Assembly: GCF_028275115.1 (NCBI RefSeq)
Contig: NZ_JAQCNH010000019.1
Location: 79,739-143,738, forward strand
Direction: 5' to 3'
Length of the DNA: 64,000 bases
Origin: Halorientalis sp.
Lineage (GTDB): Archaea > Halobacteriota > Halobacteria > Halobacteriales > Haloarculaceae
Part shown: in pieces, positions 33,851-43,612 of the stretch
How positions within the stretch are numbered: the stretch's first letter is position 1
Layout: every line of letters begins with the position of its first letter
Translations under genes and position numbers: made by a program
The notes under the pieces: model-generated
Databases searched by the model: none
The model's input: the letters and a program-made list of their open reading frames with translations, nothing else
Told to the model about the DNA's origin: nothing

Positions 33851-35265
33851 CGTCGCCGCCGCGAGACCCGCTCTTCGGCCGTTTCTTCGCTGACGATTTC
33901 GTAGAGGAGTGCCCGGCCGGGGCCCGACCCGTCGTCCTCTCCGTCCCTGCGGTCGCTCGTCCCCCCCGGTCGGAGGATTCGGCCGAGACGCTGTGTGAAC
34001 TCGCGTTCGCTCCCGCTCCCCGAGAGAACGACCGCCACGTTAGCGTCGGGCACGTCGATCCCCTCGTTGAGGACGTTCGCCGTCACGACTGTCGAGTAGG
34101 TCCCCTCTCGGAACCGCGAGAGAATCTCGCGGCGCTCGTCGGCCGTCGTCTCGCCCGTGATCGCCGGCACGAGAAAGCGCTCGGAGAGCCGATACACCAG
34201 ATCCGTGTGAGCGGTAAAAACGATGAGACGGTCCTCCCGGTGGCGGTCGCGGATGCTCGCCAGCTCCTCGACTTTCCGGTCTGCGTTCATCATAATCTCG
34301 CGGGCTCGCTGCTTCGCGAGCAGTGCCTCTCGCGCTCGTGGGTCGGTCCCCGAGCGTTTGACGAGTTCTTGATAGTCGCTCCCGCTCCGGAGTTCGATGT
34401 TCGACTGCGCCAGGTAGTCGGTGAACGTGTCCTGCTCGCGCTCGTAGGCCTCGCGTTCCTCGGGGGTAAGCGCCACCTCGATCCGCTTCAGGTCGTACTC
34501 GGCGAGGTGGTCCCCGGCGAGGTCCTCGGCGTCGAGCTGGTAGACGACCGGCCCGACGAGGTTCTCGATCACCTCGTGCTCACCGTCGGGGCGCTCGAAG
34601 GTCGCAGTCAACCCGAGACGAGCGGGCGCGGCGAACAATCGGCCGATGTCGCGGTAGCCCTCGCCGCCGAGGTGGTGGACCTCGTCGAAGACGAGCAGAC
34701 CGAACTGGTCGCCCACGTCGTCGGCTCGGAGGTACGCCGAGTCGTACGTCGCGACCGTCAGGGGTTTACCCACCTGCTTTCCGCCGCCGAACTGGCCAAT
34801 CGGCACGTCGAACTCCCGCCCCAACTCGTCGCGCCACTGCTCGAGCAGGTCGACGGTCGGCACTACCACGAGCGTCGGCACGCCGAGTCGCTCGATCGCC
34901 TCGATACCGATGACCGTCTTCCCGCTGCCCGTCGGGAGTTCGAGGACGCCCCGAGGGGCTGGCTGGTCGTCGCCGCCGGCGTCCGCCGCCTCGCTCACCG
35001 CGTCGTCCGTATGCAGCCAGGCGTCGAGGGCTGTCTGCTGGTACTCGCGGAGCTCGTACGCCGACCGCAGACGAAGGGACTGGCAGTCGAGGACGCAGTC
35101 CTCGTGAGCGACCCCCTGGTCGCTGAGCGCTCGCTGGATAGCGTGGTACCGAACGGCCGGGGCACGCCCGGTCCGGGAGCGCGGGTCGCGCTCGACGCCG
35201 GGCAACCCCGTCGGCACGTCGCCGGCCAGGCGGACCGTCCCGTCCTCGAATGTCAGCGTCAGCAC
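33847..35265 (-). CDS. XPB/Rad25-type DNA helicase
   Basis: 472-residue superfamily 2 helicase. An N-terminal damage-recognition-like region (LTFEDGTVRLAGDVP) is followed by the Walker A ELPTGSGKTVIG near residue 110, the DEVH box in LLVFDEVHHLGG (XPB helicases have DEVH), the RED-like and thumb region, and the C-terminal motifs IVFTAHTDLVYRLSE, VVTANVLNEGIDVPDANV and REFTQRLGRILRPG. The family start is short, so GTG 35265 is preferred over upstream codons. It forms a repair pair with the Bax1 gene downstream and is divergent from grpE. Confidence 0.88.
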   Translation of the reverse strand: MLTLTFEDGTVRLAGDVPTGLPGVERDPRSRTGRAPAVRYHAIQRALSDQGVAHEDCVLDCQSLRLRSAYELREYQQTALDAWLHTDDAVSEAADAGGDDQPAPRGVLELPTGSGKTVIGIEAIERLGVPTLVVVPTVDLLEQWRDELGREFDVPIGQFGGGKQVGKPLTVATYDSAYLRADDVGDQFGLLVFDEVHHLGGEGYRDIGRLFAAPARLGLTATFERPDGEHEVIENLVGPVVYQLDAEDLAGDHLAEYDLKRIEVALTPEEREAYEREQDTFTDYLAQSNIELRSGSDYQELVKRSGTDPRAREALLAKQRAREIMMNADRKVEELASIRDRHREDRLIVFTAHTDLVYRLSERFLVPAITGETTADERREILSRFREGTYSTVVTANVLNEGIDVPDANVAVVLSGSGSEREFTQRLGRILRPGGTSDRRDGEDDGSGPGRALLYEIVSEETAEERVSRRRR

Positions 35266-35422
35266 GAACGTGACTACGTCGTGACCCGGAAAGAACCCAC
35301 CGCCTGCCGAAAACTCGTACCGAAGGGGCCGTCGGCAGCCGAGGCGGTCCGGACCCAGAGACAGGACCGCTACGGGGACGGATTTCTGAACCCTTTTACA
35401 CGTCGCGGAGCAGTGTACACGT

Positions 35423-36127
35423 ATGAGTGAGCAGGACGCCTCCGGAACGGACGACGCCGACGAGCCGGCAGCCGACGACACAGCGGACGCAACCCCCGGC
35501 GACGAGGCGTCTGCCGACGAGCGGGAGACCCTCGACGGTGTCGCGGAGGACGGCAACGGCAACGGCGCGAGCAACGCTGCCGAGACGCTCGAGGCTGGCG
35601 AGGACCTGCTCGAACGCGTCACGTCGGCCGACGACGAACAACTGGCGAACGAAATCGCGTCGCTTCGGATGCGTGTCGACTCACTGGAGTCGGAACTCGA
35701 AACGCAGGAAGACCAGGCCGAAGAGCTGGAGTCGAAGCTCGCGCGGACGAAAGCGGACTTCCAGAACTACAAAAAGCGGATGCAAAAGCGCCGCGAGGAG
35801 GAGAAACAACGAGCGACAGAGGACCTGGTCGAGCGTCTGCTCGACGTTCGTGACAACCTGAAACGCGCCCTCGAACAGGACGAGGACGCCGACATTCGTG
35901 ACGGCATCGAAGCGACACTCCGTCAGTTCGACGAGGAACTGACCCAAGAGAACGTCACGGCAATCGAGCCGGAGCCGGGTCAGGAAGTCGACCCGCAGCG
36001 TCACGAGGTCCTGCTCCAGGTCGAGTCCGACCAGCCCGCCGGCACGGTCGCCGAGGTCCACCGCCCGGGTTACGAGATGGCCGAGAAAGTCATCCGCACC
36101 GCACAGGTCACAGTCAGCGAGGAGTAA
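35423..36127 (+). CDS. grpE: Nucleotide exchange factor GrpE
   Basis: 234-residue co-chaperone that releases ADP from DnaK. An acidic, disordered N-terminal 60 residues precede a long coiled coil (SLRMRVDSLESELETQEDQAEELESKLARTKADFQNYKKRMQ) and the C-terminal beta-wing (EVDPQRHEVLLQVESDQPAGTVAEVHRPGYEMAEKVIRTAQVTV) with the family signature. CCTTTTACAC about 25-30 bases before the ATG is a likely TATA box. dnaK and dnaJ follow 2.5 and 5.5 kb downstream in the same direction. Confidence 0.93.
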   Translation: MSEQDASGTDDADEPAADDTADATPGDEASADERETLDGVAEDGNGNGASNAAETLEAGEDLLERVTSADDEQLANEIASLRMRVDSLESELETQEDQAEELESKLARTKADFQNYKKRMQKRREEEKQRATEDLVERLLDVRDNLKRALEQDEDADIRDGIEATLRQFDEELTQENVTAIEPEPGQEVDPQRHEVLLQVESDQPAGTVAEVHRPGYEMAEKVIRTAQVTVSEE

Positions 36128-36255
36128 GTGGACACGACGGCGACAGCGCTCCCGTAGACGGGTCTCAGAAGCGGACACGTACGACTGATTCGACGCCTGT
36201 CTGTACCGCTATATCGAGACGGTATCCGAACGTAGGCCAATTACTTGCGGTTTTG

Positions 36256-36289
36256 TGTCCGCTCGCCAATACCCGGTAATGAGCGGACA
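36256..36289. promoter_or_regulatory. Inverted repeat TGTCCGCTC-N16-GAGCGGACA upstream of the MFS gene
   Basis: Two perfectly complementary 9-base arms (36256-36264 and 36281-36289) separated by 16 bases, ending 33 bases before the start at 36323. Such spaced arms could bind a dimeric regulator near the promoter or form a leader hairpin. The spacer contains the AT-richer ACCCGGTAAT. Inferred. Confidence 0.45.
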
Positions 36290-36322
36290 TTCACGCCGAC
36301 GACAGGAACGGAGCGGTCTGTG

Positions 36323-37675
<1,353 letters not shown>

Positions 37676-37682
37676 TACTGTG

Positions 37683-38468
37683 ATGGAAACGGGACTCAGA
37701 GTTCTCTCGTACAACGTCCGGTACGAGGGACTCGACGACGGCGTGCGCTCCTGGGAACGGCGATGTGACGGTGTCATCGGTGTGTGTCGTCTTCACCGCC
37801 CCGACGTGATGGGGTTCCAGGAGTGCTGGCTGGACCAACAGGCGACTCTCGAGGCGGGCCTGCCGGACTACGCCTTCGTCGGCGAGGAGACTGCGGGGGG
37901 CGACCACACACCCATCGCGTACCGCCGGAGTCGCTTCGAGTGCCAGGAGTGGGCCGTCTTCGCCCTCTCGGAAACTCCAGCGGAACTTGGGAGCGTCGGC
38001 TGGGACGCCTCGTACCCCCGGTTCGCAACCTGGGCGCGTCTGACCGACCGGGTGACGGAGCGGACGCTCCTCGTCGCGAACACGCACTTCGACCACGAGG
38101 GACCGCGAGCACGTCGCGAGAGTGCCACCCTCCTTCGCGACCGGTTGCCGACGGCCGAGGCTGACGGCCTGGTCGTGCTCGGCGACTTCAACTGCAGACC
38201 GGCCTCCGATGCGTATGCAGCGTTGACGGCCGCCGACCCGTCCCCAGAACTGTCCGACGCACGCGACGCGGCCACGACAGTCCACGGCCCGGCGGAGACG
38301 TACGTGGGGTTCGAGGAGGACACGAATCGAAAACGGATCGATTACGTGTTCGTGTCGTCTGGAGTGTCCGCTCGGCAGTTCGCGGTACTGGCAGACGTGA
38401 ATCAAAACTGGCGACACCCATCCGACCACCTGCCGGTTCTGGCGGACCTGTCCCTTCCAGAGGCCTAA
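37683..38468 (+). CDS. Endonuclease/exonuclease/phosphatase (EEP) family protein
   Basis: 261-residue metal-dependent phosphodiesterase fold. Motifs in order: VLSYNVRYEG, GFQECWLDQ (catalytic Glu), ANTHFDHEG, VLGDFNCRP and the C-terminal PSDHLPVLADL with the catalytic Asp-His. It may hydrolyse phosphodiester bonds in nucleic acids, inositol phosphates or sphingomyelin-like lipids; the sequence does not say which. A GTG at 37680 immediately precedes the ATG at 37683. Eight bases separate it from the MFS gene, so the two are co-transcribed. Confidence 0.87.
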   Translation: METGLRVLSYNVRYEGLDDGVRSWERRCDGVIGVCRLHRPDVMGFQECWLDQQATLEAGLPDYAFVGEETAGGDHTPIAYRRSRFECQEWAVFALSETPAELGSVGWDASYPRFATWARLTDRVTERTLLVANTHFDHEGPRARRESATLLRDRLPTAEADGLVVLGDFNCRPASDAYAALTAADPSPELSDARDAATTVHGPAETYVGFEEDTNRKRIDYVFVSSGVSARQFAVLADVNQNWRHPSDHLPVLADLSLPEA

Positions 38469-38636
38469 ATGACCGCGGGTAAGCTCGGCCGGTACGGGTA
38501 TACCGCGATTCTGCCCACGCTCTGGAAGCGGTCCGATTGTGATAGATTACAGCCATCGGAGAGACGGGAGTTGTCGCGAGAAAACGGCCAGAGGGAGCCG
38601 GGAACAAGCGGATTCGAGCGCCCAGGCATCTAGCAA

Positions 38637-38643
38637 CTTTTAA
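38637..38643 (+). promoter_or_regulatory. dnaK TATA box
   Basis: CTTTTAA lies 29-35 bases before the ATG at 38672, consistent with a heat-shock-type archaeal promoter and a leaderless dnaK mRNA. The 203-base spacer after the EEP gene suggests that dnaK has its own transcription start. Confidence 0.5.
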
Positions 38644-38671
38644 CCGATTCAGACCGATAGGTGTGGACAAC

Positions 38672-40615
38672 ATGGCGAGCAACAAGATTCTCGGTATCGA
38701 CCTCGGTACCACCAACAGCGCCTTCGCGGTGATGGAGGGGGGTGACCCGGAGATAATCGTCAACAGCGAGGGTGACCGGACGACACCGTCCATCGTCGCA
38801 TTCACCGACGACGGCGAGCAACTCGTCGGAAAGCCGGCGAAAAACCAGGCCGTCCAGAACCCCGACGACACCATCCAGTCTATCAAGCGTCACATGGGCG
38901 AGGACGGCTACACCGTCGAGATGGACGGCGAGGAGTACACGCCGGAGCAGGTCTCGGCGATGACCCTCCAGAAGATCAAACGCGACGCCGAGGAGTACCT
39001 GGGTGACGAAATCGAGAAGGCCGTCATTACGGTCCCCGCGTACTTCAGCGACCGCCAGCGGCAGGCCACGAAAGACGCCGGCGAGATTGCCGGCTTCGAG
39101 GTCGACCGGATAATCAACGAACCGACCGCGGCCTCGATGGCATACGGACTCGACGACGAGTCCGACCAGACCGTGCTCGTCTACGACCTCGGCGGCGGGA
39201 CGTTCGACGTTTCTATTCTCGACCTCGGCGGCGGCGTCTACGAAGTCGTCGCCACCAACGGCGACAACGGCCTCGGCGGCGACGACTGGGACGATGCCAT
39301 CATCGATTATCTGGCCGAGGAGTTCGAGGCCGAACACGGTATCGACCTCCGCGAGGACCGACAGGCCCTCCAGCGACTGACCGAGGCCGCCGAGGAGGCC
39401 AAAATCGAACTGTCGAACCGCAAGGAAACGACGGTCAATCTACCGTTCATCGCGGCCGACGACGACGGGCCGAAAGACCTCGAGACGAAGATGACGCGCG
39501 CGAAGTTCGAGTCCCTGACCGAGGAGTTGGTCGAACGGACGGTCGGGCCGACCGAACAGGCGCTCGAAGACGCCGGCTACTCTAAGAGCGACATCGACGA
39601 GGTCCTGCTCGTCGGCGGGTCGACCCGGATGCCGATGATCCAGGAGAAAGTCGAGGATCTGACGGGCCGAGAGCCGAAAAAGAACGTCAACCCCGACGAG
39701 GCCGTCGCGCTCGGTGCGGCCATTCAGGGTGGCGTTCTCTCCGGCGACGTGGACGACATCGTCCTACTGGACGTGACGCCACTCTCGCTCGGGATCGAGG
39801 TCAAGGGTGGCCTGTTCGAGCGACTGATCGAGAAGAACACGACCATCCCGACGGAGGAGTCGAAGATCTTCACCACCGCGGCTGACAACCAAACCTCGGT
39901 GCAGGTGCGGGTGTTCCAGGGCGAACGTGAGATGGCAGAGGAGAACGAGCTCCTTGGTGAGTTCCAGTTGACGGGCATCCCGCCAGCCCCGGCCGGGACG
40001 CCCCAGATCGAGGTCGGGTTCAATATCGACGAGAACGGTATCGTCAACGTCGAGGCAGAAGACAAGGGCTCGGGCAACGCCGAGTCGATCACCATCGAGG
40101 GCGGTGCCGGCCTCAGCGACGACCAGATCGAGGAGATGCAGGAGGAAGCCGAACAGCACGCAGAGGAAGACCAGAAGCGCCGTGACTTCGTCGAGGCCCG
40201 CAACGAGGCCGAATCCGCCATCCAGCGCGCGGAGAAACTGCTCGAGGAGAACGAAGACGAGGTCGACGCCGACTTGGAAAGCGACATCGAGGCCGAAGTC
40301 GACCGCGTGCAGGAGGCCCTCGACGAGTACGAGAACGTCGACAGCGAGGAACTGGAGACGGCCTCTGAGGCGCTGGAATCGGCCACCGAGAGCCTCTCTG
40401 AGGAACTCCAGGAGATTGGCAAGCAGATGTACCAGCAACAGGCCCAGCAGGCGGCTGGCGGTGCCGGCCCAGGCGGTGCGGGCGCTGCGGGTGCGGGTCC
40501 AGGTCCAGGTCCCGGTGCTGGCCCGGGCGGTGCTGGTCCGGGTGCGGGTTCCGACGGCGGCGACGAGGAGTACGTCGACGCGGACTTCGAGGACGTGGAC
40601 GACGAAGACGAGTAA
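38672..40615 (+). CDS. dnaK: Molecular chaperone DnaK (Hsp70)
   Basis: 647-residue Hsp70. The N-terminal ATPase domain begins [19 protein letters not shown], with [29 protein letters not shown] and [14 protein letters not shown] as phosphate and adenosine motifs. The substrate-binding domain ([14 protein letters not shown]...) starts near 370, followed by a helical lid rich in Glu. The tail has a Gly/Ala/Pro-rich repeat region (about 605-630) and ends in acidic [16 protein letters not shown], the common Hsp70 end. A GTG nine bases upstream (38663) is in frame. The grpE and dnaJ genes are in the same direction. Confidence 0.96.
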   Translation: MASNKILGIDLGTTNSAFAVMEGGDPEIIVNSEGDRTTPSIVAFTDDGEQLVGKPAKNQAVQNPDDTIQSIKRHMGEDGYTVEMDGEEYTPEQVSAMTLQKIKRDAEEYLGDEIEKAVITVPAYFSDRQRQATKDAGEIAGFEVDRIINEPTAASMAYGLDDESDQTVLVYDLGGGTFDVSILDLGGGVYEVVATNGDNGLGGDDWDDAIIDYLAEEFEAEHGIDLREDRQALQRLTEAAEEAKIELSNRKETTVNLPFIAADDDGPKDLETKMTRAKFESLTEELVERTVGPTEQALEDAGYSKSDIDEVLLVGGSTRMPMIQEKVEDLTGREPKKNVNPDEAVALGAAIQGGVLSGDVDDIVLLDVTPLSLGIEVKGGLFERLIEKNTTIPTEESKIFTTAADNQTSVQVRVFQGEREMAEENELLGEFQLTGIPPAPAGTPQIEVGFNIDENGIVNVEAEDKGSGNAESITIEGGAGLSDDQIEEMQEEAEQHAEEDQKRRDFVEARNEAESAIQRAEKLLEENEDEVDADLESDIEAEVDRVQEALDEYENVDSEELETASEALESATESLSEELQEIGKQMYQQQAQQAAGGAGPGGAGAAGAGPGPGPGAGPGGAGPGAGSDGGDEEYVDADFEDVDDEDE

Positions 40616-40760
40616 GTCGAGTCCGGGTCCCCAGTCCGAACATCGTCAAGGCGAGCGTGCGTTGCAAAGAACCGACAACAAGCTTCCGTGGGTGACGAGC
40701 GACCGGTCGTCGGTCCCACCTAAGACAGCGAGGGAGTCCCACCCTTACCGTGAGGTCGTT

Positions 40761-40804
40761 CGAGAATCGAAGATTCTCGTGATGACGAAAATCGGAGATT
40801 TTCG
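40761..40804. repeat. Two adjacent perfect hairpins with three-base loops
   Basis: CGAGAATC-GAA-GATTCTCG (40761-40779) and CGAAAATC-GGA-GATTTTCG (40786-40804) are both perfect 8-base stems, six bases apart. They belong to the non-coding stretch after dnaK (40616-40969), where no gene is supported. They are typical of mobile-element ends that fold as single-stranded hairpins. Confidence 0.55.
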
Positions 40805-40809
40805 AACCA

Positions 40810-40878
40810 CGAGAGTGTTCCGACACCTGCTGTCGGGACCGAGCGCCGAACAGGGCGGGCGGGAATCGCGTACGCTCG
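40810..40878 (+). repeat. IS-related repeat, inverted copy at 43511-43572
   Basis: This segment (GTGTTCCGACAC...CTGTCGG...CAGGG...GGAATCGCGT) matches the reverse complement of 43511-43572 at roughly three of four positions over 60 bases. Downstream to 40969, the + strand can be read as a transposase-like tail (MNIYRWNRASASG...) ending at the hairpin repeat that follows. That coding reading is weak, so only the repeat is asserted. Confidence 0.5.
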
Positions 40879-40969
40879 CATGAACATCTACAGGTGGAAC
40901 AGGGCGAGTGCCTCGGGGCTTGACCCCGAGGGTGAAGCCCGTCAACATGCTCATTCTGCTACATCACGT

Positions 40970-41051
40970 GTGACCTCCTCCTCGTCGTAAACGGAGCGGG
41001 AGCGAAGCTCCCTCAAGCAGTCGGGCGTAGCCCGACGACGGCGAGGCTTCC
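40970..41051. repeat. Compound hairpin repeat, copy 1 (IS200/IS605-end-like)
   Basis: An 82-base element starting GTGACCTCC and ending GGCTTCC. Outer arms CCTCGTCGT and ACGGCGAGG pair; inside are two more perfect hairpins, GGGAGC-GAA-GCTCCC and GTCGGGC-GTA-GCCCGAC. The copy at 56077-56158 is nearly identical, and a simpler relative is at 42855. The GTGAC...GGCTTCC frame matches ends of haloarchaeal IS200/IS605 (tnpB) elements, so it is likely a structured transposon end, possibly a guide-RNA scaffold relic. Confidence 0.6.
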
Positions 41052-41320
41052 TACCGCAGGTTTGGGAGAGTTGCTGGTTTGCAGACCGGTCGGCACGACG
41101 GGTCTACTGGCGAGGCCAGACCGCCGTTACTCCTATCTACAGAGGGATTCGGAGTTACCGTAATTGGGAATCCAGCGGCCCGAAGGAGATTCCCTCGAAC
41201 GTGGATTTCCCGAATCCGATAGTATCCGGTTACTTGAGCGGTCGAGGCCGCCTCGGTACATATCATGTAACAGATTGGAGAAACATAATCTCCGGTTTGT
41301 AGCAATCATGGTGGTTGCTT

Positions 41321-41383
41321 CACGGAGCGTACGCGATTCACGCCCGCCGTAAACGGCGGGATTCTCTCGCTGTATCAAGATAG
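41321..41383. repeat. Hairpin and conserved tail (ATTCTCTC...CAAGATAG), copy 1
   Basis: The hairpin CCCGCCGT-AAACGGCGGG is followed by ATTCTCTCGCTGTATCAAGATAG. The same tail with two changes recurs at 43590-43612 after a longer hairpin. Together with the repeat at 40970 it brackets a 414-base non-coding segment (40970-41383) without a transposase gene, which looks like a non-autonomous or gutted IS200/IS605 relative. Confidence 0.55.
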
Positions 41384-41386
41384 CTC

Positions 41387-41575
41387 GTGGTCTGCGCGGT
41401 AGTCGCCGTGGCCGGCGGCGTCGTCTTCGTGCTGACTGCGGCGCGGCTCGGACTCCCGGTGGTGCAGGCGACCCGAGAGAGGCCGATGCCCGGCGCGCTA
41501 TCGCCATCGCTCGTGGCTGTCGGCACGTTGCTCACGGCGCTCGTGATTGTCTTCGACACGGACCTGCAGTCGTAA
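41387..41575 (+). CDS. Small two-helix membrane protein, possibly 5'-truncated by the adjacent element
   Basis: 62 residues with two membrane segments (CAVVAVAGGVVFVLTAARLG and PSLVAVGTLLTALVIVF). Its first codon (GTG 41387) lies four bases after the end of the IS-like tail at 41383, so an original longer N-terminus may have been cut off by insertion. It ends 83 bases before dnaJ. No family is recognised, and whether it is expressed is unclear. Confidence 0.45.
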   Translation: MVCAVVAVAGGVVFVLTAARLGLPVVQATRERPMPGALSPSLVAVGTLLTALVIVFDTDLQS

Positions 41576-41658
41576 TCGCTGCGGTCGAGGTTCGGTGTCG
41601 GCCCGGGTTGCCGACCCGTTCTTTTCAAGTGTCTCAACCGAATAGAGTAGAACAACGA

Positions 41659-42813
41659 ATGAGCGAGGATTTCTACGACGTGCTCGGGGTGTCGCGAGAC
41701 GCCGGCGAGGACGACATCAAGGAGGCCTATCGGGAGAAAGCGCGGGAGTACCATCCCGACGTGAGCGACGACCCGAACGCAGAGGAAAAATTCAAGAAAG
41801 CCAAGACGGCCAAGGAGGTGCTGACCGACGAGGAGAAGCGCCAGGCATACGACCGTCTCGGACACGAGCGGTTCGAGCAGGCCCAGAAACAGGGCGGGTT
41901 CAGCGGCGCTGGTGGCGGCGGGCGCGGACAGCGCGGTGCCGGTGGTGACCCGTTCGGACAGGGCGGTCCCTTCGGTGACATGGGCGACATCTTCGAGCAG
42001 TTCTTCGGTGGCGGCGGCGGTCGCGGCGGTACCCGCCAGGGGACCGACCTCCGGACGGACCTGTCCATCACTCTCGACGAGGCCGCGAAAGGCGTCGAGA
42101 AACAGCTCGTCATTACCCGTCCCGAGAGCTGTCCCGACTGCTACGGCGACGGACACCCGCCTGGCAGCGACTCCCGGACCTGTCCCGAGTGTGAGGGCCG
42201 CGGCCAGGTCACCCGCGTCCAGCAGACGCCGATGGGTCGGGTCCAGCAGACGACGACCTGCCGGCGCTGTGAGGGCGAGGGCACTCTCTACAGCGAGACC
42301 TGTGGCACCTGCCGCGGCAAAGGACAAGTCCGAGACGAAGTGACGCTGTCGGTGGACGTGCCGGGCGGCATTCGCGACGGCCAGACCCTCCGGATGGAGG
42401 GCGAGGGCGCGCCCGGTGAGGGCGGCGGTCCCAGTGGCGACCTGCTCATCGAAGTGTCTATCGACGAGCATCCCGAGTTCGACCGGGAGGGAGACGACCT
42501 CTACCACGAGTACGCCATCTCTTTCCCACAGGCCACGTTCGGGGACGAGGTGGCGGTGTCGACGCTCGACGGCCACGTCGAGCTGGACATCCCGAAACAC
42601 ACCCAGAGTGGAGAAGTCTTCCGACTGGATGGGAAAGGAATGCCGAAACTCCGGGGCCGTGGACGGGGTGACATGTTCGTGCGGGTCCGGGTCGTTACGC
42701 CCGAGAGCCTGAACGACGAGCAGCGCGAAGCGCTGGAGGCGTTCGCCGAGGCCGGCGGCGAGGAAGTGGAGGTCGAACAGGGCTTTTTTGAGCGGCTAAA
42801 AAACAGCTTCTGA
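41659..42813 (+). CDS. dnaJ: Chaperone protein DnaJ (Hsp40)
   Basis: 384-residue type I J-protein that stimulates DnaK ATP hydrolysis. The J-domain has the HPD motif (EYHPDVSDD, about residues 33-41), followed by a Gly/Arg/Phe-rich linker, four CxxCxGxG zinc repeats (CPDCYGDGHPPG, CPECEGRGQ, CRRCEGEG, CGTCRGKG) and two beta-barrel client domains. An in-frame ATG at 41608 would add 17 non-homologous residues; 41659 gives the standard start MSEDFYDVLGV. It is flanked on both sides by mobile-element debris. Confidence 0.95.
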   Translation: MSEDFYDVLGVSRDAGEDDIKEAYREKAREYHPDVSDDPNAEEKFKKAKTAKEVLTDEEKRQAYDRLGHERFEQAQKQGGFSGAGGGGRGQRGAGGDPFGQGGPFGDMGDIFEQFFGGGGGRGGTRQGTDLRTDLSITLDEAAKGVEKQLVITRPESCPDCYGDGHPPGSDSRTCPECEGRGQVTRVQQTPMGRVQQTTTCRRCEGEGTLYSETCGTCRGKGQVRDEVTLSVDVPGGIRDGQTLRMEGEGAPGEGGGPSGDLLIEVSIDEHPEFDREGDDLYHEYAISFPQATFGDEVAVSTLDGHVELDIPKHTQSGEVFRLDGKGMPKLRGRGRGDMFVRVRVVTPESLNDEQREALEAFAEAGGEEVEVEQGFFERLKNSF

Positions 42814-42854
42814 CTCCCCGGCTGCCGGCTACCCCGTGAGGTGAGAATCGATCG

Positions 42855-42890
42855 GTGACACCCCCACCGTCCCGAACGACGGAGCTTCTC
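42855..42890. repeat. IS200/IS605-end-like hairpin after dnaJ
   Basis: GTGAC, then the stem CCGTC...GACGG (42867-42882), then GCTTC reproduce in short form the GTGAC...GGCTTCC layout of the 40970 and 56077 elements. It lies 328 bases beyond the stop of the tnpB remnant and on its downstream side, the normal place for the right end of such an element. Confidence 0.5.
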
Positions 42891-43217
42891 GTCCCGCGGT
42901 TTGTGATATTTGCCGGTCTACAGTCCCGTGACTTGTTCTTGCGGGGCTACCTTTCCCGTCGGTGTATCAACCAAGTGGACCGACGATGCTGGCAGAGGCG
43001 GTCGAATGCCTACGTACGGAGCCGGTCTTTGCGGTAGCCGGGTGGATTCGCCGTCTCGTCTTTCCCTCGCACTCGAACCACGACTGGAAACAATCGAAAC
43101 GTTCTGCCTGGTGCCGACGTAGATGCGGGTGACGGCCAGATTCAGTATACATAGCCAACGCCGTTTGCGTCAACCGCCTCGGGGTCAAGCCCCGAGGCTT
43201 GTCAGTGGACTCCCGTT
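42891..43217. other. Non-coding part of the IS relic downstream of tnpB
   Basis: No supported gene. The only structure is a strong hairpin at about 43177-43198 (GCCTCGGGG-TCAAG-CCCCGAGGC) just after the tnpB stop, and the same CTCGGGGCTTGACCCCGAG sequence recurs at about 40913-40931. In active TnpB elements this region encodes the guide RNA. Confidence 0.45.
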
Positions 43218-43540
43218 CTAGCCGAGTAATTCGGCAGGTGTGTAGTCACCATTCACGTTCAACGTCCCTGCGTTGAGGGCCAGTTGACTGGTGGCCCATC
43301 CACCGCGAGACTTCTGCCCGCGATGGATATACCCGCAATATCGGTTGGCAATGTTCTTCGCCGCGTTATAATCCGCGTTTACCTCGTATTCGCAGTTCTG
43401 ACACCCGAACTGTTTGTCTTCACGGTTATCCTCGTGAGTGAATCAGTGGCTGCGACTCACGGTAGAGTATCCAGCAAGCAGAACCCACACTGGAGTCTCC
43501 TCGGGGTCGATGCGATTCACCCCCACCCTGCTCAGTCCTC
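43218..43540 (-). pseudogene. tnpB: TnpB (IS200/IS605, IS1341-type) 3' remnant
   Basis: On the minus strand the last 70 codons read as the C-terminus of an RNA-guided TnpB nuclease: zinc knuckle CQNCEYEV, RuvC III motif DYNAAKNIANRY, then GQKSRGGWATSQLALNAGTLNVNGDYTPAELLG and stop. Just upstream, FTHEDNREDKQF is preceded by an in-frame stop and degraded sequence (to about 43540) that only loosely recalls the cysteine-rich part. The first two thirds of the gene are missing, so it is inactive. Confidence 0.8.
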
Positions 43541-43612
43541 GGTTCCGACAGCGAGTGTCGGAACACTCGTCCCTCAGGGAGGGGGGAAAATTCTCTCACT
43601 GTATCAAGATAG
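43511..43612. repeat. Inverted copy of the 40810 repeat plus ATTCTCTC...CAAGATAG tail, copy 2
   Basis: Bases 43511-43572 are the inverted partner of 40810-40869. A long hairpin (CCCCCACCCTG... with ...CAGGGAGGGGG, containing the smaller palindrome TCCGACAGCGAGTGTCGGA) leads into ATTCTCTCACTGTATCAAGATAG at 43590-43612. This marks the outer boundary of the tnpB-bearing relic (42855-43612). Confidence 0.55.

Noticed and set aside
40490..40560. Short tandem repeat at the end of dnaK (GGTGCGGG/GGTCCAGG units)
   Set aside because: It encodes the Gly/Ala/Pro-rich DnaK tail found in many haloarchaea; not a CRISPR or regulatory array.
40616..40969. Intact transposase gene downstream of dnaK
   Set aside because: A transposase-like tail (MNIYRWNRASASG) can be read, but no start, zinc knuckle or RuvC motif precedes it.
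42910..43122. Possible 70-residue zinc protein (TCSCGATFPVG...)
   Set aside because: It lies inside the non-coding part of the IS relic, with no second cysteine pair, no start context and no clear codon bias.
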